Assembly: GCF_035083965.1 (NCBI RefSeq) | Contig: NC_089732.1 | Location: 14,056,424 to 14,120,423, forward strand | Length of the DNA: 64,000 nt | Reading direction: 5' to 3' | Origin: Branchiostoma lanceolatum | Lineage: Eukaryota > Chordata > Leptocardii > Amphioxiformes > Branchiostomatidae | Shown here: positions 1 to 12,500 of the stretch, in pieces | Layout of the letters: each line of letters starts with the position of its first letter | Numbering within the stretch: the stretch's first letter is position 1 | Program-made: the position numbers and the translations under genes | Notes under the pieces: generated by a model | Told to the model about the DNA's origin: nothing | Database searches by the model: none | What the model saw: only the letters and a program-made list of their open reading frames with translations

Positions 1-820
1 CGTCTACTATACGGATACTGTGGGGAATAAATGTCTGTTTTAGTACATGTTAGTTATCGTCATTCTTGGAAATGCTACACATAGGTTGCACTACTAACTT
101 GTAGATAATACTGTAGATTTCATAGTGATATTTGCACAGCGGCAGAGTAACAGTGGCAATGTCTGGGCATGGTGTGGGGAGGGGGTAACAATACTAACAT
201 ATAATTTAGCCGCCAATCAAAATGACCATTAAGAATCATATCAAGTCGCTTGAGTAATTGCTATTTAGCATACAAATGTATCTTATTACCTGGATGTCTA
301 ACTTTCATTGACATATAATCTAGCCCTTTTTAATGGTTATATAAAGCTTTCGGCTCCATGTATAGAGGAAGCTTCGGGTGCCAAACTTATGCACCCAAAA
401 GAACCCAACACACTTATCAAGAAGAGTTTTGGTAACCCGATGTACTTGGCTTGTAGTTGCACTAGCAGTAGTAAATCGAGCATGGCGTCTTCTATCTTGT
501 GTCTGTTAAAGTTACTAGCAAGTTGTCTCAGACAAAGCACGACGATTACTCAAGAAAAGAAGATTTGCCATGATACAGAAAAGAAAATGGAGAGGTACAG
601 CTATTGGAGATTCCCTTTATCAAGAAATTCTGGGTATGAGGCTACGGGTAGCCTTGGTAGCCTATAAATAAATTTAGGACAGAGGTCTGCAAATGATGCC
701 CCCCTCCCACAGCACTGATCGCGCATGAGCTTCCGCGTGCAATCAGACTTCAGAGGCTTGTACGAACGGCAAAAGAATTCCTGCGGAGCAAATATTCACA
801 CAAAATGACCCAATCTTTAC
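1..820 (-). other. BUD13: Part of BUD13 intron 1
   Basis: This stretch lies downstream of the BUD13 first-exon donor on the minus strand, so it is intronic if the gene model is right. The short open frames at 308-667 and 337-540 overlap on opposite strands and show no recognisable motif or codon bias. I see no repeat with clear ends here. Confidence 0.5.
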
Positions 821-924
821 CTTGTCTTAGATTTCACTTTAGCTTTCTTCTTTTTCTTCTTCGTTTCTTCGGTTGGGCCCGATAAATACCGTTTCAGGTA
901 TTCTTCTTTGCTCATCGACGCCAT
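821..924 (-). CDS. BUD13: BUD13 homolog, first coding exon (partial gene)
   Basis: Read on the minus strand, an ATG at 924-922 opens a frame that begins MASMSKEEYLKRYLSG and continues into a lysine-rich run before a GTAAAG donor just below 821. The exon holds 34 codons plus two bases. The S-K-x-E-Y-L-K-R-Y-L-S-G start followed by a basic tract is the hallmark N-terminus of BUD13, a subunit of the pre-mRNA retention and splicing (RES) complex that acts in the nucleus with SNIP1 and RBMX2 on activated spliceosomes. The remaining exons lie beyond the left edge of the window. The exon is too short for an ordinary ORF scan. The start is chosen because it matches the family N-terminus; a second in-frame ATG lies three codons later. 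Recognition rests on this short motif only. Confidence 0.8.
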
Positions 925-2285
925 GTTGACGTTAACCGGATACGGATACTGGACCAGACCATTGAAATATGGGGCGATAAAAGGTCATGGATTCAACCAC
1001 CTGTTATACATGTACTCGTTGTGAATCACTCTGTTGACAAGTTTTCTACGTCTGTTTGGTTGCTTGTTTGTTTGTTTGTTTCTTTCTATTTCCGAGACGT
1101 TTGTAAAATTTGTTAACTTGATAGCAGTGTCTTGCCCAGGGTTTCTATCAAAGGTTTCGTTTCTATGAGTCAACCGTAGTGCGTAGGTGGACTAATCCTC
1201 CCAATTTAAAGGCATTCATGCGAAAATATCGTCCCAAAACAACACACCGAATATCTTAGGTATTCTGCTTTTTACAACTATAAGAATAAAGTAAAGTAAG
1301 ACGGTATTCTGTTAAACGTGAAGATGAAATTTGAAAGTAGTTTCTAAAACCAAACGTAAATCCATGGACATAACGTTACAATATTTACTGTCAGGTCATT
1401 ATTGACACGCGGTAAATTTATAAACACGCACTCAAATACTCATTATTGGGTCAGGAAATTCCCCCTCGCGTTTCCCTCATTCAAAACACCTGGCCGACAT
1501 GTAACAAATATGCTTCTAAGACTATTAACAGCTACTTGTTTGGTCGTCTGGGACTTTCCGGCTTCGGGGAATCCCCGTTTGCGACAGCGTCTCGTGACTG
1601 TAGCTGGCGCGCGGTAAACAGACTGTAGTAAGCGTCGTAGTGTGGTTGTGTCGTGTCTAGACTGTCCGTGTTCTATGTGAAATGACCAGTGTCTGTCCAG
1701 TGTGGCCTTTTAAGTTGTTTTAGTAGTATTGTAGTACTGGGAACTGTGTGCCACTGTCATTTGCTGAACTTCTTGCCAAGATAAGATCAAGTTTTCGCCG
1801 TTCCGTGAAGTCTACCAAGCTCTCAAGCCAAATCGCTCGGTGACAGGGTGAGTAGAGCAAATATTTTGTTTGGAGATCGTGCCAAATTTCGAATGAATCA
1901 TGATGTGTGGACGTGGTTATAATTAGATCCTTAAAATCTATGGCATATTGAAGTCTTAGAGTAGTACAAAGTAACTGATTTCAACATAGTGTCTAGATTT
2001 TATGCAAACATTTATTAAACATGGCAGCGACCAGGAAGTCCCGCGTAGACAGGGCGTTGTGTTTGTTTTTGTGTGACGTAACTGCGCCGCCCTAATATTT
2101 AAGCAAACTTTAAGCTGATTTACCTCTTATTCGAAGAAATCACTGTGTCCGGAATGTAGGTAGGATGATTGCTATTGTCTTGTTCATATACATGTATAGT
2201 CTAGAAGGAAATAGCTATATAATGTAATTTGCACCATACAAAACTACTGCGTATTTGACTGTGTATCTGTTTTATATGGTGATAG

Positions 2286-3740
2286 GTCACAAGGACAAGG
2301 TACAGTGTACTGTTTTCAAAAACATATACATGCAATATATAATATGGCTGTGAATGCATTCTTTGCCATAGATTCTGCGATCACTTTTGTTGAGTCATGC
2401 GTGAAAAAATGACACGCGTGTGCGGGCACACTGCCTGTACTATGCCAGCTTGACAAGTCTTGAATGTACTGAGAATTTACCGCCGTGGTTTCCTGTTGCG
2501 CTTTTACTGAGTCTCCAAGCAGATGTTGGGAGGGCAATTTCTGGACTTTTTGTGACTGCCCGGCTTTAGAAGCATTTAGAAAAAGTAGCTATGATAGTCT
2601 TTCCCACAATCTACTTCAGGAGATTATCACTGTTAATCTTATTCTCCAAGCAGAGGTTTCGGTCGAGTAGAAGTGTCCGGGATTTTTAACATTTCTCTCC
2701 GATCCCTTCATATGAATTTACATTTGGTGGCAGAGGTGAAGGGATAGAAACGTTAAAAATTCCAGACACTCCTACCCCACTTGACCGAAACCTCTGTTTG
2801 GAGAATATGTTAATCTATCCACAATCACAAAGTTGGTGTTATAGTTAGTATCTAACTGAGTTATGTGATGGATTCTAATGATTTTGTAGTCATTTTCGAG
2901 TTTTTTAACAGTCGAATTAGCTAGTTGTATTTCATTGCAGACTTTGTGGCAAATATAATTACTGCGCACTTGACTCCATAGTTCACCGTGTCTAGTTTAT
3001 TGAGTGAAAGGTCACAAGGACAAGGTACAGTGTGCTGTCTTCAAAAACACATACATGTAATATATAATATGGCTGTGAATGCATTCTTTGCCATAAATGT
3101 CATTCCGCGATCACCACTAGGTCATTGTTGAGTCATGCGTTCAAAAATGACACGCGGGCGGGCCTGTACTATGCCAGCTAGACAGGTCTTGAATGTACTG
3201 AGAATTTACCGCCGTGGTTTCATGTTGCACTTTAACTGAATCTCAAAGCAGATGTGAGAAGGGCAATTTCTTGACGTTTTCAGTGGCTGCCTGGCTTTTT
3301 CAGTGGCGGTTTAATAGAAAAAGCCGCCATTATATTTTCCCTCGATATCTGCTTGGTGATTTTCCCCTTTAATTACATCTATTCACGATCACAACTTGAT
3401 GTTGTTTTGAACTAACTGCGATGTCTGGTGGATTCTACGGAATTTATATTATGTGTCATTTTAGATTTTAAAAAAGCCGAAATAGGCAGTGTATTTCATT
3501 GTAGACTTTGTGGCATATCAAATTACTACGAACTTGACTCCTTTAATCGTGTCGATCTACGTTTATTGGGTGATAGGTTGCAAGGGCAAGGTGCATTGGG
3601 ATGTTTTCAACAACACGGTTCAAAAATCATGAGTCACGTTGCTTGGGGCCATAGCAACCGAATATTCCATTTCAAAATGATTGCGGGTGTGTTTACAGAG
3701 TTGAATGCCGTTGACATTGCAGTGCTTTGAAAAAGAGAAA
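2286..3740 (+). repeat. Three imperfect tandem units
   Basis: A block starting GTCACAAGGACAAGGTACAG at 2286 recurs at 3010 with few changes, including the following TATAATATGGCTGTGAATGC segment, and a degraded third copy starts near 3578. Unit spacing is about 724 and 568 bases; the difference is largely a small transposon inserted in the first unit at 2640-2807. The open frame at 3428-3730 lies in the third unit and has no family motif. Confidence 0.65.
2640..2807. mobile_element. Palindromic MITE with perfect 9-bp target duplication (Mutator-like)
   Basis: The element starts TATTCTCCAAGCAGAGGTTT and ends in the near-inverse, with arms of about 50 bases containing GACCGAAACCTCTG. It is flanked on both sides by TGTTAATCT (2631-2639 and 2808-2816), a perfect 9-bp target-site duplication. 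Nine-base duplications and long inverted repeats are typical of Mutator-like elements. It carries no coding region. Relatives with the same CTCCAAGCAGAT end occur at 13250, 20752 and 61010 and, more degraded, at about 3242 and 7486. Confidence 0.85.
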
Positions 3741-4089
3741 GAAATGGACAGGATATTACCAAGAAATATGGATGATCCTAGGTGATATAAAATTGCAATA
3801 TCTTCATCGTATTTGTATCGGTCCGTATGTAAAATTTTCAGATAACATTTGATACTAATATGTTCTGCTAGAGTGAAAATTCATGAAAATTCAAGGTGAA
3901 TGATACTAAATGTAAACTATGCTGTACTTATCCTTATCTGGTAGAATGATGATATGTCATAGAACAATGCATTACGGCGGAATTTCATATTTGTATACAT
4001 TTGGGTTGCATATGTGCTGATATGATTTTCCGGTGTTTATATGGCTGTATACACAAAGGTACCCCATTTTTACTACTAGTACATTCAAG

Positions 4090-4370
4090 TTATCATCTCC
4101 ATGAAAAAATACTTTTTCATGAGGATATTGTTTTGAGTGCGTTTGCGTGTGTGTTTGAGCGTGTGCATGTGTGTCTCTCCGGATGCTTAAAGTCAGCATA
4201 ACTGAAGAACGTCTAGATGGATTGTAATGATATTTGGTATGTGGGTAGGTGTTGGGGGGAGAAATGTCAAGGTCGATTTTGGGCCCCCTGGTATGTGTCA
4301 CTGGAACTGCAATGCCGTATTTGTTAAAATCTTCTAAGGAGAATAACTGAAGAAAGGAGCGACCGATTTT
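4090..4370 (+). repeat. Interspersed repeat, copy A
   Basis: The segment with CATAACTGAAGAACGTCTAG and the following GGTATGTGGGTAGGTG and GGGCCCCCTGG motifs recurs in reverse orientation at about 26890-27150. Related but diverged sequence is near 29215-29470, 43510-43640 and 54510-54760, often next to a TG or TATG microsatellite. No terminal inverted repeats or coding frame are seen, so the class is unknown. Confidence 0.55.
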
Positions 4371-5599
4371 AATGTTATTTACTATGCAGGTAGCTTAGAC
4401 TGAGATGTACACAATGAATTGTAAATTATGCAAATTGGGACTGAATTTGCATAAGCAACGAGAAAAATCTGTACTTCCATTCTAGTTAAAGTTGAAAGGG
4501 AAAGATCGTGAGTCATCTTGATATTTATGTAAACATGGGCCACCCATTGTAAACATACCACCCACTCAATACAGAAGTGGTACGGTCTAATGACGTACGC
4601 ACCCCAGACTGTTCCATTATCTGAAGGATCAGGGGGGAAGGTAGAACATTTTCTTTGATTCCAAATCATCTTTTTTCAATAACAATGTCAACATTACTGA
4701 GATTTCAATTAAGGACGGATGTTCTTTCGATGATCCATATCAATAATGTCGTTCTATAAGGCGGTTTTCGAGAGGCTTTGTGAAAAAAAAAACACCTTGC
4801 ACTGTTCTAGTTCCTATACCAAGGACATTTCCTGGTCAGTTTCAAAAGAGTGCTGAATATCAAATGTGGGATACTAAGAAAAGGTAGGGTCGCACTGTTT
4901 CCAAAGCAAAAAATTGGCAACGTATCAGTTCTTGGGAACCCTTGTCTGTAAATATTTGTATCGTCGGCGCGTGTCTCTGTTGCGAGGCATATGAATATTA
5001 AAGTTCGTCTATTTGAAAACATTACAGTTACCCACGACGAGGGATGTTTGATATAACATATAACGTCCTCAGTTCTACGATACAGCATTGCCATTGTGGA
5101 CTTGATGTATTTGTAAGTTCGACTTTTTTTTAGTTTTTTTTTTTTTTAGATTTGCTATATAGTGCTTCACGAAGATGTTGCAGTGTTTTTGGCGACGCCT
5201 CAGGGGCGAGCCTAATGGTATATATATATATATCTTTTTTAAATGTATTGCAAATACAATGGAGTCTTTATTGTTATCATTTACTATATACGGTTGTATC
5301 GCTTAGTCGAATTAATTTATTCAAATTATTCATTGAATTGCAGGATCCCGTCAAATGTGGAGGAAGAAAGAACGTATAAACGTCACAAATGAAATGTGTA
5401 ACTGCCGACATTCCATCTTGAAGACACTAGTATTGGCTTAAGTAAACATAGCGCACCGTTCCTCAAAATCAAGCCAACAACCAGTGGCGTTCTCAGGACT
5501 TTAATGACATCTGTAAATATTGAATGTGAAGTGGGAAAACAATATTCAAAAGCCTTATTAATTTGATTGCCGAGAAATATATATACATCTTATACAGCA

Positions 5600-6557
5600 A
5601 TGACAGGCTATCCAGTGGAACTTGTGACTACAGGAAATGGAACTATCCAAAACAAAGGCAGGGGGCGGTCCCTTTCCATGTCGGCAATCCAGTCAAAAAC
5701 CTTTGACGAAAATGATAATGTTGCACCATATCCTGCCAAATTGAAACTAAGGAGAAGCCAGTCACTTAAAGTTTTGGACGCTAACTCGTGGCAAAACCGC
5801 ATTGCTCGGACACGGTCAGAGGACAATATCCACCGCAAGTCGCCAGAGGGCGTGTTTGAAGAATCACATGATAACACAGAAAACATTGACGCGAAACAGT
5901 CAACTGTAACGAATGCGCATGCGGCTAAATCAAATTCACAGGCACGAAAATCTTCGGAAGACGTGTGCAAAAAGAATGTGGTACCGATCGCGAAGATTGA
6001 CGGGAATCAGCAAAACAACCAGAAACAGTTTCGAAGACACATTCAAGAAGACAAGTCTCGCTGTGAAGGCATAGAGGAAGAGGCTAACGAGTTTGTAGAG
6101 ACAGCACGAACAATGGAAGACGCACAATGTGTGCCGCCGTCGCCTGATGAGGTTGGAACTGCTTCTGGTAATGAACGTGTCATCAGCACCGCAACTTGTA
6201 ATCTTCGTGACGGGGCCGACAGCTACAAAATCGGGGCAGAAGGTAGCGCTTGTACCGTTGCTCAGGAGTCCAAAACCCCTAAACCGGATGTGCGACAGCA
6301 TACTCCCCCATCTTCAGCATCTGCATCTGGATCGCAAGTTCCTCCATATGCAGCCGCATTCGCCCAGTTTATGAATGCGTTAGGGTCAGCTGCCGGCTCC
6401 CCACCGCAAGGAGGATCCCCATCTCCGCCAGCAGGGTGCGTCTTCAACATCACCATGAACAACTGCAACAATGTCCAGTTTGGGAACCAGAACATCATCA
6501 ACTCCACACAGCATCATGAACAACAATTTGGAGGAAAATTTGATGGTCTGAATCAAG
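5600..6557 (+). CDS. Fusion gene exon 1: disordered region with RHIM-like motif
   Basis: This exon encodes about 319 residues starting MTGYPVELVTTGNGTIQNKG. It is rich in Ser, Gln, Asn and charged residues, with RRSQSL- and RTRSED-type basic-Ser motifs that look like phosphorylation sites. Near its end comes a Pro/Gly stretch and then an Asn-rich block with V292-Q293-F294-G295-N-Q-N, close to the RHIM core (I/V)-Q-(I/V/L)-G followed by Asn-rich polar residues. Phe at the third core position is unusual. The exon ends with phase 1 at AATCAAG|GTACAG. RHIM assignment is inference from the tetrad and its setting. Confidence 0.6.
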
Positions 6558-9500
6558 GTACAGCCTAATCAATCGTGGGGTCGTGTGGCGTAACGGCAGG
6601 GTGTTCGACTCAGAACCAAGAGGTCCCGAGTTCGAATCCCCCTGACGCCACCGATGTTGTGCCCTTGGGAAAGGCACTTAACACGACTTTCCTCACTTCG
6701 CCCAGGTGTATAAAAATAAAAATGGTGCGTTGTTATCTGTACGTGGCACTGTTAATATAAGTTATCAAAAAAACTTGAGTGCAGTGCCACGTCGTCCTTG
6801 TCAGTCAAAAACCGAAGTAAAAAAAAGTATATTTAACGTTAACACTTCAGTTAAATTAAATTCTTATCATTATCATCAACATCATAATTATCCTTCGACA
6901 CTGATTTTCAGTTGACCACAAAAACATGTGTTAACGTTAAAAAACGTGCATATGTTATTTTCATATTCTAGTAAATGTTCAGATTAAGGGAATATAATAA
7001 TCAATGAATCAAGATGTTCAATTAGTTTAATCTAAATTGTTTTACATCGCATGTTCAGGCATCATGCGGTTGCTTATGAACTTGGAGGACCCACAAAAAG
7101 AACAAGAGATGGTGAGCGACCTACAGGATGAAGACAAGTGTAAAGACCTTGTCAGTGGTCTCAAAGAATTCGGCACACAGGTAACACAAAACTTTCTATT
7201 CACTATCATAATCCATGGTATACTTTATGAGTTCATAAACATAAGAATATTATTCTTTTTGTTATGTTTGCGTATGGCTTAAGTTCATGTAAAAAATTTC
7301 TGTTCTTCTACCTGCGTAGTTGAAAACTGCTAAAGAAGGCTGTGTCCTCCTCGACTTTGAACTGTCCAAAGATCCAGAGGAACGTTTGCGCTTTCTGCGG
7401 TCCTGCCAAAGTGGGGAGTTTCAACGGTTTATCCAGGTATGGTTAAACGATAACATACAAAAGAAGCTTGCCTTGTTCAACCTCTCCTCTGCTTGGAGAG
7501 TAAGGAGTGGCCGCGATTTTTAACGTGGAGAGAGGGAGGCGTTAAAATCGCGACCACTACTAGCCCCCCAACCGAAACATCTGCTTGGAGAATGGGCCAG
7601 TTAGCTGTCAGCCAATCAGATACTCGGCTTCCTCCTGTTAACACTGCTAACCAATCACATTGTCTCTTGACCCTAGGTGGCGACGTGGTTGGCCGGTAAC
7701 TTTCATTTAGTTAGTTGAGAAAGAAAATTTTGATGAGTAAAAATGAGAAAATTGTGCATAAAAAAGGCATACATATGCGCCTGTATCAACATTTTTCATA
7801 CACGCTACAGAATAATACAAATAATATACTTTCATTTCTTTTTTAATCAAAATTGCAGGAAAATTTGCTGTCCCGGTACGTCCAGGACCCGACTAAGGTA
7901 TCGATGGTCCTGTGCTTCAGCATCGCCTCCATCACAGACACGGGGTGTGGCGAGATGTCGTTCAATTTCAACTGTGAGTCGTTGTAATTTCTTTGTATTC
8001 ACAGACATTTAACATTGACGACATTAAAAGTTTGCCTGTGTAAAAGTATCCTGGAATTTAAACCTAAAACTACAACAAAACTACCAGAAATGCAAACTTG
8101 ACTGACTATCGTATTCAAAACTCTTGCTGAAAAGCTTCGACAACCTTACATTCAAATATGACGAGGTCAAAAAATCAACGTTACTCCTAAACTAACTATA
8201 CGTCCCTATATTCCATACGACATAGAAACATGACATTTTGTTCGTTTATTCAGTACTTCAGGGTGGCCCCGACGTCACGACGTCAGGAGGTTTGGAGGGT
8301 CTGCGGCAGTATACAACCTTGTCCGGACTGAAGTTTGTTGAGAGCTGTGTGCCACACCAGAGCGACGTCCAATCCTGTCTTGGCGACGTCTTAGACCCAG
8401 GACAGCGCAGTGCATTTCAGCTGCACTTATCAAACGCACAGGTAATTAATAAGTTCCCTGACACATGCGTGGTAAGACAGGATGACGACAGCAAATTGTG
8501 GACACTCTTACTACAGTGATAGTCTCTACCAGACTAACCGCGTCGGAAATAGAGAGAACATTTGCCGGGGGACTTTGGCCATGGAGGATAATATTCCCAT
8601 TCTAGGGTTGCCTATTGGACCCTCTCTCCGTAGCCGACTCCCTTCAAACAATTGACTCTATTTGGCCAATTTCTACTATTTTCCCAGCGACCCGCGGAGA
8701 CTGGTAGAGGCTAGGACAGTGGTGGGTGTGTCTGTGACGGTAGAGTTTACCCAGTAGATCCTTACCGATTGTTCTGTCATAGCCATGGCTGGAAATATCG
8801 TATGCCAAAAACAGTCAAACCCTCATAGGACGTATTTTACTGCGACTTCAGCTGAAATATGTTGCATATGTTAATAAAAGAATTTTGCTTCGGCCAAGCC
8901 CAATATGAGCAATGGTGATGTTTTCATCAAAAAATAAAGCTCTAACGGATGATCTCTTGCAATTTTTGAACTTAGACCACCTCAGCAGAATTGCCAGCCG
9001 TTGGAAACCAGTTGAAGATGTCCGCGATGGCAGAGGTTCTACAGCGACCCGTGCGACTGATCACTGCACTACACAACAGCTTCGTGGATGTCCTCATCCT
9101 TCCATCACAGCCCCTGAACCCGACCCATCCCACCGTCCCTGTGGTGATCGGAGCCTACGATAAAGACCACTACGTCAGGATGGACTACGTCACACCAGGT
9201 ACGTGAATGGAAATCAAATAGCGACTAATAGCTATAGGTACATGGCTTTCAGTATGGCATCGTGTGGTGTGTGGCGCAATCGGTAGAATGTTTCGCCCAG
9301 AACCGAGAGGTCCCGTGTTCGAAACCCCGATGTGCCCCGATATTGTGCCCTTGGGAAAGGCACTTTTCACGACTTTCCTCACTCCACCTAGGTGCGTATT
9401 GAAGTCAGCTGCTGGCACCGAATGGCAGCCGCCCAGACCCTTGCGACAGTTCCACAAAGTGCGAATGTATCTGTTCTGTATTATATGATTGTAAACCCTG

Positions 9501-12500
9501 CAGCAATTCAGCACTGGCTGCCATTGCACGGGTAATTTTTGACCAATAAACCATTATTATTTCTTAGATTTACACATTCTTTTTAGTGGTAGCGAGAAGT
9601 ATCTATCTTCTGGGTGTGTATTATGCATATGCGCATACGTGTCATTGTTTTGATACAGGAACATCTTGGTATCAGTTTCTTTTCAATCAATTCATGTTCA
9701 CTCTGTGCCATGCACTGAGCTGTTTATATACGTTTCTCACAATGTATTAATGTTTCAAACCCAAATAAGATAGAATATTTTGTGTTAGTATTTGAACTAG
9801 AGTAGTCACATGCTATATTGTTACCAATTGTCTGTCCGTCCTTTCATGTTACATGTACTTGCAATTAGCCTACGGGCAAGAACTTGAAATAAACTCATTA
9901 AACTTATTATCATTAATCTCAATTACAGAGGCACAAGCGGCGACATCTGGTGGTCCGGAGCTCCACTCTGACGACCACAGAGACGGCGCAGCGGAAGAAG
10001 AAGAAGAAGGCATTACATGGGAGAAAACAGACAGTGGACACGCTCTCCACTTCAACACGACCATCAGCGATCTTACCAGACAGACGCGCGTCCCAGACAA
10101 GACGGACTCACGATGGGCCTCCCTAACTACTGTCACCTTCGCCGACTGCACCGTGGAACTCAAGAACACAGAAGACTCACCGACCATCGAAGTACGTACT
10201 CCGAATATGAAGCAAGACCTAACAACCCTTTCGAGCGCCCTTGCTCTATTTCCTCATCGCTCTCAAGTGTCGAAGATATACCTTGGCGGTAACAAATTAC
10301 GACAGATACCCGGCGGAATTGTCCTCCTACCAAATCTAACATGTCTGTCGGCACCAAAGAACAAGTTAAAGAAACTCCCGGCCAGTATTCTAGACCTCAC
10401 CAGCCTCACCGTGGTTGACCTCAGCCGAAACCATCTGACCAAGTTTCCCGAAGATCTCCAACTCCTACCGCTGTTGGAGAAAGTCTTCCTCTGCTCTAAC
10501 AAGATCAAATCCATCCCAGTCGGAATTCTTAATAAGATGAAGAACCTTCAGGTCCTGGCTATTGATAGGAACAATCTTAAAGGTGTCCCCAAAGACATCG
10601 TTGAATCCAAAAGCCTTGTGGAGTTACACATTAAGGGAAACCCTCTCAGCAGTTTGCCCAGAATGGTGTTCAGCATGTCAAGTCTAAACTTGCTTGGGGT
10701 TGACAGAAATGTGTGGGAAGGCTTTCTGAAACACAACGACGACGCAAGATATCGTCCATCATTTAACGTGTGCTTCGACAGATGCCAACACATGGGCACC
10801 GATAGGAAACAGAACCTTCCCGACACAACAAGCACCACCATTCAGAAAGCAGAAGACAAGCAAATGGGCCCATTGGAAGAGGACAATCTACCAAATCAAG
10901 GATCTTCAACAGAAGAGGAGCCGAGGCAAGATGGCCCAACGGAACAGGGTCAAGAAGAGCCGCCTATCTCCCCGTCAGCTGAGATGAGTTTGACAACGCA
11001 CGTCTCAAGCATGGACGACTACAGCAGCACTTACCGAAGGTCCATCGAAGACCCTGCCGAATTCTGGCGAGAGGTCGCCGAAGAGTTTCACTGGGAAACC
11101 GGCCCGAAAGGAAAGTTTGTCGAGCACAACTTCGACCCCAACGTCGGTGACGTCTTCGTCAGGTGGATGTCGGGAGCGACAACCAACATCACCTACAACC
11201 TACTGGAGAAGAACATCCGAGAGAAGTGTCTTGGGTCTGCCCTTGCTTTACAGTGGCAGGGAGACGATGACGCGGAAAGACGGGAAGTGACGTATGCACA
11301 GTTGAAGAGCCTGGTTTGTCGCGCAGCCAACATGCTCAAGGCTAAGGGCATCAAGAGAGGCCATAGGGTGATGATCTACATGCCGCAGACGATAGAACAG
11401 GTTGTGGCCATGCTGGCCTGTGCACGTATCGGCGCCGTGCACTGCGTAGTGTACGGAGGGGCGACGGCAGAGTACCTGGCTGACCGGGTGAAAGATTCCA
11501 AATGCACCGCTATCATCACGGCTGACTTTGCTAAAAAGGATGGCGGCAGGCAACCCATGAAGACCGAAGTGGACAGGGCCTTGAAGATCTGTGGGGAAGA
11601 ACACTCCGTGCACTCTTGCATCGTCGTGCGGCGTGCAGGCGACGGCGAGCCCGACGTCTGGACGACATCGGGCGGGTCGCAGGAGAAGAATGTCCCGTGG
11701 TGTGACGGCAGGGACTACTGGTGGCAGGAGGAGATGGGGAGAGTGGATGACGAGTGTGAACCGGAGTGGATGGATGCGGAGGATCCCCTGCTCATCCTCT
11801 ACACAAGTGGGTCTACTGGTGAGTATAGAGATGAAGAATTCAATCTTGACTTTAAGGAGGGGCAGAAGACATTGGGAAAATCGGGGTTTCAAGAAACGAC
11901 TCTGGCGTACCGATCCGCATTTCGTAAAGCCGCTGTCCAGTCATCAGCCAATCAGATAATCGCACTCCTGTTGTTGGTTACTAGCCAATCATGCTGAATC
12001 GTAGGCGGTGACGTGCTTGGATGGTAACTTTTCCTCCAACAATAGTAGGGGGATTATCTGATTGGCTGACGGCTGACCAGTGCTAACACAGTTAGGACGA
12101 ATCACAGGCCGGTACGCCAGGGTCGTTGCTTGATACATACAAGTGGTGGGCCAGGTATAAGAGGATGGGAAAGGGTGTGTCAACAAAGTATGTAAAACAA
12201 ATCTGAAAAGTTGTAACCAATTTCCAATACAGAAATTTTCGACTGTACAACACCAGTCTCTGTCAAGGAATAAGCAATCCACCGCTGAGATGAATTCTGT
12301 TTGTGATTTCATCTTGTTAAATATTGGTTCTCGCTTTGATTGACAGGCTCACCAAAAGGAGTCATCCACACAGTTGGTGGCTACATGATGTACACAGCAA
12401 CCACCTTCAAATACGTGTTCGACTGCGGCAACGTCGCCAACAAAGTCCACTTCTGTACGGCGGACCTTGGCTGGGTGACCGGACAGAGTTACGTCATCTA

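Larger units (their letters stand above)
925..5599. other. Spacer between BUD13 and the fusion gene; probable divergent promoter and 5' UTR
   Basis: BUD13 runs leftward and the next gene rightward, so the roughly 700 bases around 925-1620 may be a shared promoter. A strong donor (CAGGGTGAGT, about 1847-1856) could end a noncoding first exon of the rightward gene, and an acceptor-like TTGCAG near 5342 could join it to the coding exon. The rest holds an imperfect tandem triplication (2286-3740), a palindromic MITE (2640-2807), part of an interspersed repeat (about 4090-4370) and a short TA run near 5220. No credible coding region is seen. Confidence 0.4.

Noticed and set aside
5567-5599. Upstream extension of the fusion gene start
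   Set aside because: It needs a TTG start; the first ATG in frame is at 5600.
6584-6650. tRNA gene
   Set aside because: Box A- and B-like motifs are present, but no credible cloverleaf follows, and the same block with non-tRNA sequence repeats at 9262; it is a SINE head.
11248-11892. Minus-strand 214-codon open frame
   Set aside because: It lies opposite the acetyl-CoA synthetase exon, has no motif and is a shadow of GC-rich coding sequence.
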